From IMG/VR virus record IMGVR_UViG_3300046167_000299, positions 1 through 29,760 of that record: 29,760 nucleotides of DNA; one strand, 5' to 3'. The notes beneath the pieces were generated by a model. It was not told where the DNA came from, ran no database searches, and was given only the letters and a program-made list of their open reading frames with translations. Positions 7,806-15,482 of the stretch are shown piece by piece (within the stretch, counting starts at the first letter, position 1; each line of letters starts with the position of its first letter). Position numbers and translations under genes: made by a program. This DNA comes from a virus.

Positions 7806-8440
7806 CAGAACCGTGGATTTACGTTGATGTTGTCAAAGATATTCGGGTTGGCAGGCCCGCCAGCAACAGAGTCTGAGTTTGGGTCGCCCCATCGAATCTT
7901 GGCCCCTTCAATGTCAGCCATGAACTCAAAACCCAAGGAGCCAGCGGAGTCGGTTTGCAACTGAGCGTCGGTATACTTTAGGTTCGATGCTTTATCAAAA
8001 CGTGCAAGCTCAGACTCAGCAGTCAGAACAATCACATCCCCATCAGCCGCGCCGACACTTAGCTCCATCTGATCCATTGCGCCTTCCCACACGATAGTTG
8101 GGTCAGCAATCAGCACATCATTCGCGTTCAGGACGCCTAGATAAACCGTGACAGGCTGAAGGTAGTAGTCTTCAGTGAGCGCAGCGCCTGAGATAGTTGC
8201 GTCTAATCCAGAGAGTGAGAGCGTGATCTTGTACGGGCTGATCTCCGCGCCTTCTTCAAGCTGGCTGATCTCGCCAAGGTCGCCAGTACCCAGCCAATCA
8301 TTGCCACCCCATGTGTAGGTGCCGATGGAGTTGTGCAAATACAACGTCCCAGATGGGAACTCCAACTTGGCAAACGTGACGAGCGCAACGTGATCGGATG
8401 ATAGCGCCGTTAATACATCTGATGGGAAACCCCGACTCAT
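7805..8440 (-). CDS. Minor tail / hub protein (gpL-like, DUF2163-like)
   Basis: A 211-residue beta-rich protein. It starts MSRGFPSDVLTALSSDHVAL with a FAKLEFPSGTLYLHNSIGTY segment, a GNDWLGTGDLGEIS motif, and EISPYKITLSLSGLD. This is the pattern of phage tail-hub proteins placed between the gpM-like protein and the NlpC/P60-like protein. It overlaps the upstream gene by 4 bases. It is expected to form part of the hub connecting tail tube and J-like protein. Assignment is by pattern and gene order. Confidence 0.85.
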   Translation of the reverse strand: MSRGFPSDVLTALSSDHVALVTFAKLEFPSGTLYLHNSIGTYTWGGNDWLGTGDLGEISQLEEGAEISPYKITLSLSGLDATISGAALTEDYYLQPVTVYLGVLNANDVLIADPTIVWEGAMDQMELSVGAADGDVIVLTAESELARFDKASNLKYTDAQLQTDSAGSLGFEFMADIEGAKIRWGDPNSDSVAGGPANPNIFDNINVNPRF

Positions 8441-9036
8441 GCTAGAACGTCCTCGACAGCGTCAATCCTGAAGTTTGACGATATATCTGTCTGCGTCTCC
8501 CATGACGCTGGGCCTGCGAGCATGAATACCCCAGAAACGGGCGCGAGGTAGTCCACGACAGCGTTGTCCGCTGGTGTCTTTCTGATGGGTGGCGCAATAG
8601 ACAAAGTGACGTTACCCGATGAGTCCGAATTAGCATCGACCACAACCATGTGCAGTTCGTTGTTGAACGAGATGTAGTCACCCGCTCTCAGATAGTTGTT
8701 GACGCTGGCAGTCGCGCCATCGCACACCAATGCAGTCCCTGATTGACTGGCTCCCTTAACTAAGAGTGTGCCACCACCCGCACCCCTTCGGGTGTAGGAA
8801 TGGTCGTGTAATGTAAATCTGTGCTGCTGTCCGTTCAGCTTAACCAAAAAAGCCTGCATCTCTTGGCGATCATCACCCTTGAGATTGGAGAACTGCAAAC
8901 TGGCTCGCCACAATGAACCTTTGCGCGATGATGTTTGCACCGCGTTAGTCAGTGGTGATTTGAACGTGCGCGTGTTGGCTACAAGCTCAAACGTATTGGT
9001 GGTGGGGGTGATGCTAGGGAATGCAAATGTGGTCAT
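8437..9036 (-). CDS. Distal/minor tail protein (gpM-like)
   Basis: A 199-residue protein directly after the tape measure, with a 4-base overlap. The sequence has FPSITPTTNTFELVANTRTF, a segment on limiting the region of deviation (WRASLQFSNLKGDDRQEMQA, FLVKLNGQQHRFTLHDHS), a Gly-rich turn and a beta-rich second half ending in AGPASWETQTDISSNFRIDA. This matches the short distal-tail proteins that cap the tube after the tape measure in lambda-type tails. Position supports the role strongly. Confidence 0.85.
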   Translation of the reverse strand: MTTFAFPSITPTTNTFELVANTRTFKSPLTNAVQTSSRKGSLWRASLQFSNLKGDDRQEMQAFLVKLNGQQHRFTLHDHSYTRRGAGGGTLLVKGASQSGTALVCDGATASVNNYLRAGDYISFNNELHMVVVDANSDSSGNVTLSIAPPIRKTPADNAVVDYLAPVSGVFMLAGPASWETQTDISSNFRIDAVEDVLA

Positions 9037-10889
9037 ACGAACCGTCTCCTACGCATCAAATCTTGGATCGTCATTATAGTCTGCTGCGAGGTCTGGGCCA
9101 TAGCAGATTTGATCTTCTGGTCTACATCAGCGCCAGAACCACGAGCGTCCACGTTGTTGATAACAGTCACGCCCCCGCCCATCTTCTTGTTGGGTACGAT
9201 AGAGCCAGACTGATTAGGCACGAACATCTCAGGCCCACGCTCTCCCACCATGTATGGACTGCCAGCTTGTACTGGGCCACCAATAGCTTTAGGTTTTAGT
9301 GATGCCGCAACGCCTCCACCACCGCCACCGCTTGCCGCTTTTTTAACGCCAAACAATGCACTGGCTATACCGCCGGTCAGCTTGTCGATAATAAAAAACT
9401 GGATCAACTGGCTGATCATGTTTGCGATCATTGCCTTGAATGCGTCCTTGAGGTTCCCTGTTCCCATGATCGCATTGGTTAGCGCGTCAGAGAATCCGGT
9501 CAAAGCGCCTTGGGTTATCTCCTCCATCTTCAACCCGACTTGATCTTGTGCAGAGTTGAACTTCTTCAACCCTTCTCGTGCGCCAGCTAACGCTCTGTCA
9601 AGAGTGCTGACTGCGTCAATCTCTTTCTGTAGTGGGCTATCGCCATCAGCGTCAGCGCCGTTCTGCAATTCTTCTCTTAGTTCTTTGAACTTGTCTAATA
9701 TGCCCTGAAGACCTTCAGGTATAACGACATCTCCGAAGGGAACAAATTCTGATGTATCAGTGTTTAACCCTTGCTGTTGCGCCCTAAGCTCGGCTATCTC
9801 TACAGTGCCTTCGCGATATAATCGACTAAGGGTTCGTAGTTTGGCCTCGTCAGCCATACCAAGACCTTCCGTCCCCCTCGCTGCCTTATCTTGAAGCTCA
9901 TCCATTTGAAGCAACAAATCTTCATTTGCAGCTTGAACCAACTGGATTTCTTGTTCCAGCTTCCCAAACAACCGAATGTCTGACTTTCTTCCAGCCTGCT
10001 CGAAGTTGTGAAGCGCCTCCCTGACTGCGTTGATGGGTCTCAAGATGGCGTTGCCCATCTTTTCCGCGCCTTCGATGATAGCGACGAAACCGTTAATCAT
10101 GCTGCCAACCATTTGGCTAGCAAGAGCCTTGAATCCACCAGCGGCATTTGCCGACTCAATGACTAGGTCTTTGAGGTGCGTTACTACTGTCTCAAGAACA
10201 GGGGCAAACGCTGCTGTAAACTGGGCCACGATCCCGTTAATAATTGCTTTCAGTCGGGTGAGAGCGTCTTGGGTATCTTCTACGCCTTTGGCTGCGTCAG
10301 TAGACATCACGGCACCAAGTGCTTCAGCCTCGCTGAACATCTCACGCAACCCAGCAGCGCCAGCGCCCAATGTCTGGACTAATGCCACACCCTCACTATC
10401 AAACAGCTTCATGGCTAGTCGAACTTTGTCTGCGTCCGTCTGAACGTCGGCAAAGGCATCAGCCAGCTTAATCATCTGCTCGTCTAGGTCTAAACGGAGA
10501 AGGTCGTTGGCATTCAGGCCAAGCTCGCGGATAGCGTCTTTGGCTTCACCTGTACCACGGGCAGCTTCAGCAGTTCTGCGAGTGAACCGCTGCATTGCCA
10601 TGTTCAGGGTTTCAGTCGATACGCCACTGATGTCCGCAGCGAAGTGCAAACGACTCAGCGCCTCTGTGGTTGTACCAATACGGGTCGCAGTCTTCGCCAG
10701 AGCGTCTGTAGCGTCCAGAGAGCGCGATATGAGCAAGCCTATACCAGCGGCACCAGCCACGCCGACAAAGGCTGTCTTGAGGTTTAGAGCGGCACCAGCG
10801 ACTGTTTTTAGACCCTTAGTGATACCAGAGAAAGCACGCTTGGTTTTATCAATCGCCTTTATCTGAATCAGGACATCTTTATTCGCCAT
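9033..10889 (-). CDS. Tape measure protein
   Basis: A 618-residue protein. The N-terminus (DVLIQIKAIDKTKRAFSGIT, then a hydrophobic AGAAGIGLLISRS segment) is the typical start of lambda-type tape measures, followed by a long helical middle region with coiled-coil stretches. The C-terminus carries the familiar GSPYMVGERGPEMFVPNQSG motif and a last helix ending RRRRFV. If the usual 0.15 nm per residue applies, the tail would be roughly 90 nm, so a siphovirus with a fairly short tail. Its ATG lies inside the end of the frameshifted chaperone frame, as usual for this pair. Confidence 0.95.
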   Translation of the reverse strand: MANKDVLIQIKAIDKTKRAFSGITKGLKTVAGAALNLKTAFVGVAGAAGIGLLISRSLDATDALAKTATRIGTTTEALSRLHFAADISGVSTETLNMAMQRFTRRTAEAARGTGEAKDAIRELGLNANDLLRLDLDEQMIKLADAFADVQTDADKVRLAMKLFDSEGVALVQTLGAGAAGLREMFSEAEALGAVMSTDAAKGVEDTQDALTRLKAIINGIVAQFTAAFAPVLETVVTHLKDLVIESANAAGGFKALASQMVGSMINGFVAIIEGAEKMGNAILRPINAVREALHNFEQAGRKSDIRLFGKLEQEIQLVQAANEDLLLQMDELQDKAARGTEGLGMADEAKLRTLSRLYREGTVEIAELRAQQQGLNTDTSEFVPFGDVVIPEGLQGILDKFKELREELQNGADADGDSPLQKEIDAVSTLDRALAGAREGLKKFNSAQDQVGLKMEEITQGALTGFSDALTNAIMGTGNLKDAFKAMIANMISQLIQFFIIDKLTGGIASALFGVKKAASGGGGGGVAASLKPKAIGGPVQAGSPYMVGERGPEMFVPNQSGSIVPNKKMGGGVTVINNVDARGSGADVDQKIKSAMAQTSQQTIMTIQDLMRRRRFV

Positions 10890-11375
10890 CGTCTTTCTCG
10901 CCCATTATCTTGTAGTAGGCGAGCCATTCGTTGAACTCTGACAACGACATCTGCTCGGCCTCTGCGATGCTCATGTGTAACCGATCAGCCAAAGCAACTA
11001 GGTTGAACCTCAACTGATCGGACTTTAGTTTTTTTCCTGATCCTCGACGGATTCGATCTCGGCGAACATCTGCTCGGCAATGCCAGAGATGACGCTGGTT
11101 TCTTCACCCATCAGATCCATGCGGTCTTCTGCCGCAGTGAACAACCTCTCCCCACCCTCGTCGCTGGCTTTCATCACAATCAGGTCGATCATTGCCGAAA
11201 TGGTCGTGTTTTCCATGAACTTGGGATGCTTCTTCTGAAGCTGGCTGATGTCGTAACAAGTAATCGGGAAGCAGTACATGGCAAAGGGCTGTCCATCTGG
11301 ATCAGCCCATGCCGCGACCTCGATCTTTCGAGCATTCAATTTTCTTCTATTTCGTAAATCTTTAGCTAAACCCAT
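10879..11375 (-). CDS. Tail assembly chaperone, -1 frameshift product (gpGT-like)
   Basis: Translation of the chaperone gene reaches a slippery A AAA AAC just before its TAA stop at 11027-11025. After a -1 slip the ribosome continues as LKSDQLRFNLVALADRLHMS, IAEAEQMSLSEFNEWLAYYK and IMGEKDDGE, stopping at 10879, inside the start of the tape measure gene. The EFNEWLAYY motif is characteristic of the T part of lambda gpGT-like proteins. The product would be 164 residues. In this family the short (G) and long (GT) forms are made at a fixed ratio and help assemble the tail tube around the tape measure. Confidence 0.85.
11025..11375 (-). CDS. Tail assembly chaperone, unshifted form (gpG-like)
   Basis: A 116-residue helical protein between the tail tube and tape measure genes, the canonical position of the tail chaperone. 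It has an AAGGAA ribosome-binding site before the ATG. The sequence shows an N-terminal basic stretch, a YDISQLQKKHPKFMENTTIS segment and an acidic C-terminus ending EDQEKN. It ends exactly on a -1 slippery site. The size and acidic tail fit the G form of lambda-type tail chaperones. Confidence 0.88.
   Translation of the reverse strand: MGLAKDLRNRRKLNARKIEVAAWADPDGQPFAMYCFPITCYDISQLQKKHPKFMENTTISAMIDLIVMKASDEGGERLFTAAEDRMDLMGEETSVISGIAEQMFAEIESVEDQEKN
11028..11034 (-). promoter_or_regulatory. Programmed -1 ribosomal frameshift site (A AAA AAC)
   Basis: The minus strand reads CAG GAA AAA AAC TAA, so the heptamer A-AAA-AAC fits the X-XXY-YYZ rule in the zero frame and the stop follows directly. 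The -1 frame stays open for 49 further codons and encodes the expected T-domain motif. A stop codon right after the slip site is common in phage tail chaperone genes and may itself cause pausing; I did not identify a clear downstream pseudoknot. Confidence 0.85.
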
Positions 11376-11387
11376 TGGGGGATTCCT

Positions 11388-11789
11388 TTATGCAGTGGCT
11401 TCGGTAACCGCTCCCGATACTTGCAGAGCGAAACTGCCTTCAACCATACCATCAAACGAGGCAGTCAATGACTTACTCGTCAGGATTCCGCCGCCGGTGT
11501 AATACTTCTCACCGGAACCGGTTCCCGTTGGGTACAGTTCCCAATCAAGATCTGCTCCAGAATCCATTACCAGTTGGACTGCATCTGCGTCATCCCAGTA
11601 AACATCCATTGAGAGAGTGGCAGAAGTGAGAGAGGACAAGTATGTGCGAGCGGTATCGCCCATCACACTGTCTTCTATCGTGTCCGCCGTTTCATCCAAG
11701 GTGAAGCTACGAACCTCACCCATAGCAGCGACACTGCCGCCGTTTACCGCCAATTTGACTACGCCGCTTGAGCCTTTAGTCGTTGCCAT
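11388..11789 (-). CDS. Major tail (tube) protein
   Basis: A 133-residue beta-rich protein immediately before the chaperone gene. It has the common tube-protein opening (GSSGVVKLAVNGGSVAAMGE followed by VRSFTLDETADTIEDS), the small-residue-rich TSATLSMDVYWD strand and a C-terminus ending SFALQVSGAVTEATA. This fits the TIGR02126/phage_tail_2-like tube proteins of siphoviruses. It is the likely most abundant tail component. Confidence 0.9.
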   Translation of the reverse strand: MATTKGSSGVVKLAVNGGSVAAMGEVRSFTLDETADTIEDSVMGDTARTYLSSLTSATLSMDVYWDDADAVQLVMDSGADLDWELYPTGTGSGEKYYTGGGILTSKSLTASFDGMVEGSFALQVSGAVTEATA

Positions 11790-11799
11790 GCTTCACCTC

Positions 11800-12234
11800 T
11801 TAGGTTGTGCCTCTAGTGTATTGGTACTCAATTCGCACCGTTAAAATCACCCCGCCAATCGGGGTAATACTGCCATCGTCGGTTTCCACGCCGACAATCT
11901 GTGTGTCGATTGCGTGACCACCGCGTGATCTGTCCTCGTCAAGTTTCTCTTCGATAGACTCAACGATGTTATTCCTTGCTTGATCCAAGCCTGTGCCTTT
12001 CACATAGCAGACAAGCTGGTAATCAATCGTGCCGAACCGCTGGGTGATGCTCCCGCCCACGGTTCCGTCTTCCCTGTTTTCGTTTGTTGTTCTGACCAAG
12101 ACCGCTGGGTATTGCGCGTTGCTTAACTTGTCAAAATCAAACGGTTCGCGGGTCACGAACTTGATATCTGTTGGCGTGGTCACTGCTTGCAGCGTTGTAA
12201 CCAAGTTGCCTGCGATGCTTTCTCTCACACTCAC
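11800..12234 (-). CDS. Tail terminator protein
   Basis: A 144-residue protein located just before the tube gene and overlapping the upstream tail-completion gene by 4 bases. The pattern SIAGNLVTTLQAVTTPTDIK, PAVLVRTTNEN, DYQLVCYVKGTGLDQARNNI, and a final beta strand (GGVILTVRIEYQY) is that of gpU-like/minor-tail U terminators: N-terminal helix, sheet with a helix on one side. It should cap the tail tube and join it to the head. Confidence 0.82.
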   Translation of the reverse strand: MSVRESIAGNLVTTLQAVTTPTDIKFVTREPFDFDKLSNAQYPAVLVRTTNENREDGTVGGSITQRFGTIDYQLVCYVKGTGLDQARNNIVESIEEKLDEDRSRGGHAIDTQIVGVETDDGSITPIGGVILTVRIEYQYTRGTT

Positions 12235-12665
12235 TTGTCGATCTCCCTACGGAACAACGCGACCAAGCGATCTTCTTCTTTTGCGTTAAACCCAAAAAAC
12301 GGCCTTGTCTGGTCGTTGAATGCCGCTTTCTTTGCTGCTGCTGGGTTGTCGAAGTAGATCTCTGCTGTGCGGCTGTTAGCCTGTCGAACCTGCATAGATC
12401 GAAGCATCTGGCCGGTATTGAACAAGTCCACAGGGCTGTCTGGCTTACCCTGACGGTTCAGCCTCGACATATACGCTGCCGTGTACGCCTTGAAAGGCCC
12501 GTCTACACCCTCGCCCACTTTGGTGCGCTTCAGGATGATCTGCTTGCCCAGAGAGCCGACGCGACCAATAGCCTTGTCGATGCCGCGCTTAACGTCCCGC
12601 TCCTCTTGCTTCATGATCTTTGCAAGATCGCGTGGCTTGATCGTTACCTGAAGGCCAAGAGTCAT
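12231..12665 (-). CDS. Tail completion / neck protein (HK97 gp10-like)
   Basis: A 144-residue basic protein. It begins with a helix-rich segment (KPRDLAKIMKQEERDVKRGI), then the pattern VDLFNTGQMLRSMQVRQANS followed by a beta strand (AEIYFDNP) and a C-terminal RPFFGFNAKEEDRLVALFRR. The 'FNTGQMLRSM ... RPFFGF' arrangement is that of HK97 gp10-type/virion-morphogenesis tail completion proteins. Position between the connector and terminator genes agrees. Confidence 0.82.
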   Translation of the reverse strand: MTLGLQVTIKPRDLAKIMKQEERDVKRGIDKAIGRVGSLGKQIILKRTKVGEGVDGPFKAYTAAYMSRLNRQGKPDSPVDLFNTGQMLRSMQVRQANSRTAEIYFDNPAAAKKAAFNDQTRPFFGFNAKEEDRLVALFRREIDK

Positions 12666-13075
12666 CGTGTTAGCCGTCCGTAGGACACAATGCCGCGCTC
12701 GTCATCTTCGATGGTGCCGCTGTTGTCATCGTCGTACTCGACACCGTCAGCAAAGACAGCAACCAACTCCTCGTTGTATCGCTGCTGGTAGAACGTGATC
12801 ATGTTCAGGAATCGGTCATCCTGTACCCAGTTTGTAAGCTGGGGGAGAGCGTATTTCCACAACACCAGATAGGCGTTGCAGCGAGTCCACTGGGAATCTG
12901 TCAGATAGGCCGGAACCATCTCGCCCGGTATCTGCTTCTTGTACCACCATTCATTGCGGATAGTACGGGTTAGATCGGTCTGTGCTTTCGCGTGTTCAGT
13001 TGCGAATGATGTGATGCCGAAGTCCAAGATGTCGGGGACAAGGGCTACCAGATCGGAGTCTTGAGAAAATGCCAT
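12662..13075 (-). CDS. Head-tail connector/adaptor candidate
   Basis: A 137-residue acidic protein between the capsid block and the tail completion gene. An AGGGG ribosome-binding site lies 6 bases before the ATG. The N-terminal 40 residues and the region NEWWYKKQIPGEMVPAYLTD then CNAYLVLWKYALPQLTNWVQ are helical, and the C-terminal 30 residues are Asp-rich (YDDDNSGTIEDDERGIVSYG), resembling a calcium-binding loop. I do not recognise a specific family; the adaptor role is from gene order. Confidence 0.75.
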   Translation of the reverse strand: MAFSQDSDLVALVPDILDFGITSFATEHAKAQTDLTRTIRNEWWYKKQIPGEMVPAYLTDSQWTRCNAYLVLWKYALPQLTNWVQDDRFLNMITFYQQRYNEELVAVFADGVEYDDDNSGTIEDDERGIVSYGRLTR

Positions 13076-13084
13076 GTTATGCCC

Positions 13085-13372
13085 CTACCATTTGACCAAA
13101 TCTGACCAATAGGCCGCTGATGCTGTTTTGTCTTTGCGTCCTGCTGCTATCTGCTTGGCGAATCTGGCCTTGAACGATCTACGCTTGGCCTTGTCCGCTT
13201 CACTCTCACCCTTTCTCGGTGGCTTGTTCTCTGCACCCTGCAAGCCAAAACGGATCAGACGAACCTTGTCACCCTGCTTTGCCAATACTGCATGGCTCTT
13301 GTCTGGATGCTTGGGTGTTCGCTTGGGCTTGTTGTAGCCCTCGAACCGTTCACCACGGTATGTGATAGCCAA
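13085..13372 (-). CDS. Small basic head-region protein
   Basis: I set the start at the TTG at 13372, which has a GGAGG 5 bases upstream, giving 95 residues. A longer reading from an ATG at 13429 would begin inside the terminator hairpin and encode low-complexity residues, so it is unlikely. The sequence AITYRGERFEGYNKPKRTPK, HAVLAKQGDKVRLIRFGLQG and a C-terminal FKARFAKQIAAG...AYWSDLVKW belongs to a small basic family I associate with marine and environmental phages ('RxSFxARH ... YWsxKxW' pattern). The function is unknown; strong positive charge suggests nucleic-acid or capsid contact. Confidence 0.82.
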   Translation of the reverse strand: MAITYRGERFEGYNKPKRTPKHPDKSHAVLAKQGDKVRLIRFGLQGAENKPPRKGESEADKAKRRSFKARFAKQIAAGRKDKTASAAYWSDLVKW

Positions 13373-13382
13373 TAGAACCTCC

Positions 13383-13431
13383 AAAAAAAGGGACGGCCCC
13401 ACCCCAAGGAGAGGAAGGGGCGAGGCCATCC
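13383..13431 (-). terminator. Intrinsic terminator after the capsid gene
   Basis: The minus-strand RNA forms a 15-pair stem (arms at 13417-13431 and 13391-13405, with three G-U pairs) around an 11-base pyrimidine-rich loop, followed by one C and seven T. The opposite strand would lose the G-U pairs, so the direction is leftward. It sits 8 bases after the capsid stop, and probably sets a high capsid-to-tail transcript ratio by partial read-through. Confidence 0.9.
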
Positions 13432-13438
13432 AAACGCT

Positions 13439-14272
13439 TTAGATAGCTGCGTCGAACAGCATCTCAACACCGTAGGTATCGTCAAGCTCACCCACACCGT
13501 AGATAGCGGTGGCGTTAAGCTCAAAGGCCCGTAGTGATGCGTCACGTTGCGCTTCGATTTGGAAGTCACGCTTCATAGCGATAGCCAAGGCTTCGCGTGA
13601 GAAGACAGCGCCTTTCGCGTCATCGTTGCCGTCTACTGCTACGTTTGCAGACTCGTAAACGTCGATGCCAGCGATAGTTCCAACGTAAGCGTTAACCATA
13701 GCCGTGTTCTGCGCGTCACCACCGTTGGGGTTAGCGAAGGTATTGGTCAGGTTTGCTTTCAGTTGATACGCTTGGAAAGGGTTCACAACAGCGAAGATCT
13801 CGCCCTGTGCCTTGTTGTTACGCAAGGTAGCAGCAGCTTTGAACAGATCAGCAACAGTGATCTCTTGAGCGGCAGCGCCCAGAGAAGTGCTGAAGCCGTC
13901 GAACAATGCGATCAGATCAACGTCCATCTTCGTGGCGATAGCGTTACCCAGTACCGTACCCAACTCTTCAGCAGGGTTGCCAGCACCCATTGCAGCCAAG
14001 TCAGTCAATACTACTTGTGCGCCCACCTCACCAACGGTGATTGAGACGGAAGAAGTAGAGACAGTCGTGCTGCTCATGTCGGTGCCTTCGGTCAAGGCAG
14101 CGGCAGTGATCGCAGGGTACTTAGGCACCTGAATCGTCTTACCAGCTTCGTCGCCGATGTTGTACTGAGTAACCAATCCCATCATCAGGGATTCTTCTTC
14201 AGCGGTGAATCGTGCCTGAGCGATGATATTCGCAAACAGGTCGTCAAGGGTTGTGCTAGTTGAAGCAGCCAT
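13439..14272 (-). CDS. Major capsid protein
   Basis: A 277-residue protein directly downstream of the scaffold gene and followed by a strong terminator, as expected for the most abundant virion protein. Features: N-terminal helix (TLDDLFANIIAQARFTAEEE), a QVPKYPAITAAALTEGTDMS segment, VSITVGEVGAQVVLTDLAAM, a middle helix-rich domain, and a C-terminal segment with REALAIAMKRDFQIEAQRDA and LRAFELNATAIYGVGELDD. This is consistent with an HK97-fold coat protein of the type without an N-terminal delta domain, which agrees with a separate scaffold. No protease gene of the classical type is adjacent. Confidence 0.92.
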   Translation of the reverse strand: MAASTSTTLDDLFANIIAQARFTAEEESLMMGLVTQYNIGDEAGKTIQVPKYPAITAAALTEGTDMSSTTVSTSSVSITVGEVGAQVVLTDLAAMGAGNPAEELGTVLGNAIATKMDVDLIALFDGFSTSLGAAAQEITVADLFKAAATLRNNKAQGEIFAVVNPFQAYQLKANLTNTFANPNGGDAQNTAMVNAYVGTIAGIDVYESANVAVDGNDDAKGAVFSREALAIAMKRDFQIEAQRDASLRAFELNATAIYGVGELDDTYGVEMLFDAAI

Positions 14273-14296
14273 ATTAGTAGTCCTATATAAAGTGGT

Positions 14297-14965
14297 TTAT
14301 TTGGTCTTCTTCTTTAACGCATGAAAGGCTTCTCGCCCTCCGTCGTTCCAGTTTTGAACCATGTCAGCCACAGATATAGGCTTCTGCGTGGAGCCACCAG
14401 CCATCCCCTGTGTGCCAGCGCCACCTTGGGAGGCTCTGACGAAATGCGGGTTAGCCGTAAGAAAGTCACCCACCAACTCATCAACAGAGAGGGGGTCGGC
14501 TTTGTCGTTGTATCTTACCGCGCCGTTGTCGTCTAATACTTCAACCGAACCATCGTCGGAGAGTTTTACACGATTACGCAGCAGTTGCGATACCTGCTCA
14601 GAATCTACAGCGTTGTGCCTGCTTGCTGCTGTTAGTAACGCACCGTCGATTTTGGTGGTTTCCAACGCCATCCGCATGGCGGCAATCTCCAGATCCTTCT
14701 TCTCGACAGTCTGCTTTAGTACCGACTCGAACTCGCCTTTTTCCTTTTGGCGTTCTATGTTCGCCTGTTCACGCTCAAGCATGAGTTGACGAGCTTCCTC
14801 GATGTCGATGCCTTCCAGCTTCTTGTCTAGCTTGCGCCTCTCCCTTTGGATTCGATCAGCAACAATGCGATCAAGCTCCTCTTGGGTAAACGTCTTGCTT
14901 TCCTGAACTTCCGTATCTTGCACTGGTTCAGTATCAGTGCTTTCAACCATGACTTCATCGCTCAT
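14297..14965 (-). CDS. Scaffolding protein
   Basis: A 222-residue acidic protein just upstream of the capsid gene. It has an acidic N-terminus, the pattern FTQEELDRIVADRIQRERRK, a long coiled coil to about residue 115 (Glu/Lys/Arg-rich), then a Gly-rich stretch (GGAGTQGMAGGS) and a short basic C-terminal helix ending ALKKKTK, which is where scaffolds bind the coat. This matches the DUF4355-like/phage minor structural GP20 type of scaffold. AGAGG ribosome-binding site with good spacing. Confidence 0.9.
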   Translation of the reverse strand: MSDEVMVESTDTEPVQDTEVQESKTFTQEELDRIVADRIQRERRKLDKKLEGIDIEEARQLMLEREQANIERQKEKGEFESVLKQTVEKKDLEIAAMRMALETTKIDGALLTAASRHNAVDSEQVSQLLRNRVKLSDDGSVEVLDDNGAVRYNDKADPLSVDELVGDFLTANPHFVRASQGGAGTQGMAGGSTQKPISVADMVQNWNDGGREAFHALKKKTK

Positions 14966-15029
14966 GTGCGAACCTCTTTCGAGTGGGTGGGAGTATACCA
15001 GCTTTTGAGAAATGTCAACAGCCAGCGGG

Positions 15030-15110
15030 TTATTTTTTAGCCTTCTTTTTCTTCTTCTTGCCGATCTGCTTCAGGCTCTTGCCGTACTTGCTCGGGTTCA
15101 TCTTTGGCAT
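15030..15110 (-). CDS. Overlapping 26-residue Lys-rich small protein (candidate)
   Basis: In another frame, overlapping the tail of the gene at 15037-15294, an ATG at 15110 has an AGGA 7 bases upstream and opens a 26-codon frame ending at a TAA at 15030. The peptide starts MPKMNPSKYGKSLKQIG and ends in a run of lysines (12 Lys in 26). Very small Lys-rich proteins starting MPK- or MPY- are common in phage structural regions, so this reads as a real embedded gene. No function is known. The alternative is chance in a Lys-coding stretch; the good ribosome-binding site argues against that. Confidence 0.45.
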   Translation of the reverse strand: MPKMNPSKYGKSLKQIGKKKKKKAKK

Positions 15111-15294
15111 CTTTCTTTCCTCGCTTCTTCTTGGGTAGTGGCAGCAGCACGTTCACGATTCCATACAGGTCATCAAATTCCAGCTTCTCGTCCTCTGGTG
15201 CAGCCGCTGCCAATGGCTCCAGCAGTTCACGAATCGCGGGTGGTATTGGCCGTCTAGCGACCAGATTCTTGGCTCGATCTAACTCTTTGCTCAT
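15037..15294 (-). CDS. Small acidic/charged protein, paralogue of its upstream neighbour
   Basis: An 85-residue protein starting at an ATG that overlaps the previous stop (ATGA). Its first 45 residues align with the 63-residue neighbour upstream: both start MSK-[QE]-LD, have a ARP-[LI]-P motif near residue 14 and APEDE-[RK]-x-EF near residue 35. The last 35 residues diverge and become alternately Lys- and Glu-rich. It lies between the MuF-like protein and the scaffold; the function is unknown. Confidence 0.75.
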   Translation of the reverse strand: MSKELDRAKNLVARRPIPPAIRELLEPLAAAAPEDEKLEFDDLYGIVNVLLPLPKKKRGKKDAKDEPEQVRQEPEADRQEEEKEG

Positions 15295-15482
15295 GCTTCT
15301 TGCTCCAGCTCTTCAGGTGTCAATTCTCGCGTTATCAATTCCAACCCTTCAAAAATCATCTGGAATTCAAACCTCTCGTCTTCTGGCGCTTCATCCATCA
15401 AGTCTTCGATCCGCTCTTCTGCATCGTCTGGCAGGGGTCGTGCCGACAGTATTTCAAGGGCATCATCAAGCTGCTTACTCAT
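15291..15482 (-). CDS. Small acidic protein, tandem paralogue
   Basis: A 63-residue acidic protein co-translated with the MuF-like gene (4-base overlap) and with the next gene (4-base overlap). It is largely helical: SKQLDDALEILSARPLPDDA, then EERIEDLMDEAPEDERFEFQ. It shares its length and motif positions with the downstream 85-residue gene, indicating tandem duplication. The charge and position beside head genes suggest a small head-assembly factor, but no family is recognised. Confidence 0.75.
   Translation of the reverse strand: MSKQLDDALEILSARPLPDDAEERIEDLMDEAPEDERFEFQMIFEGLELITRELTPEELEQEA

Noticed and set aside
9250-10866. Several plus-strand frames opposite the tape measure gene
   Set aside because: Antisense shadows of a long helical protein; no ribosome-binding sites or family patterns.
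13373-13429. N-terminal extension of the basic head-region protein from an ATG at 13429
   Set aside because: It begins inside the capsid terminator hairpin; the TTG at 13372 has a strong GGAGG site and starts the conserved part.
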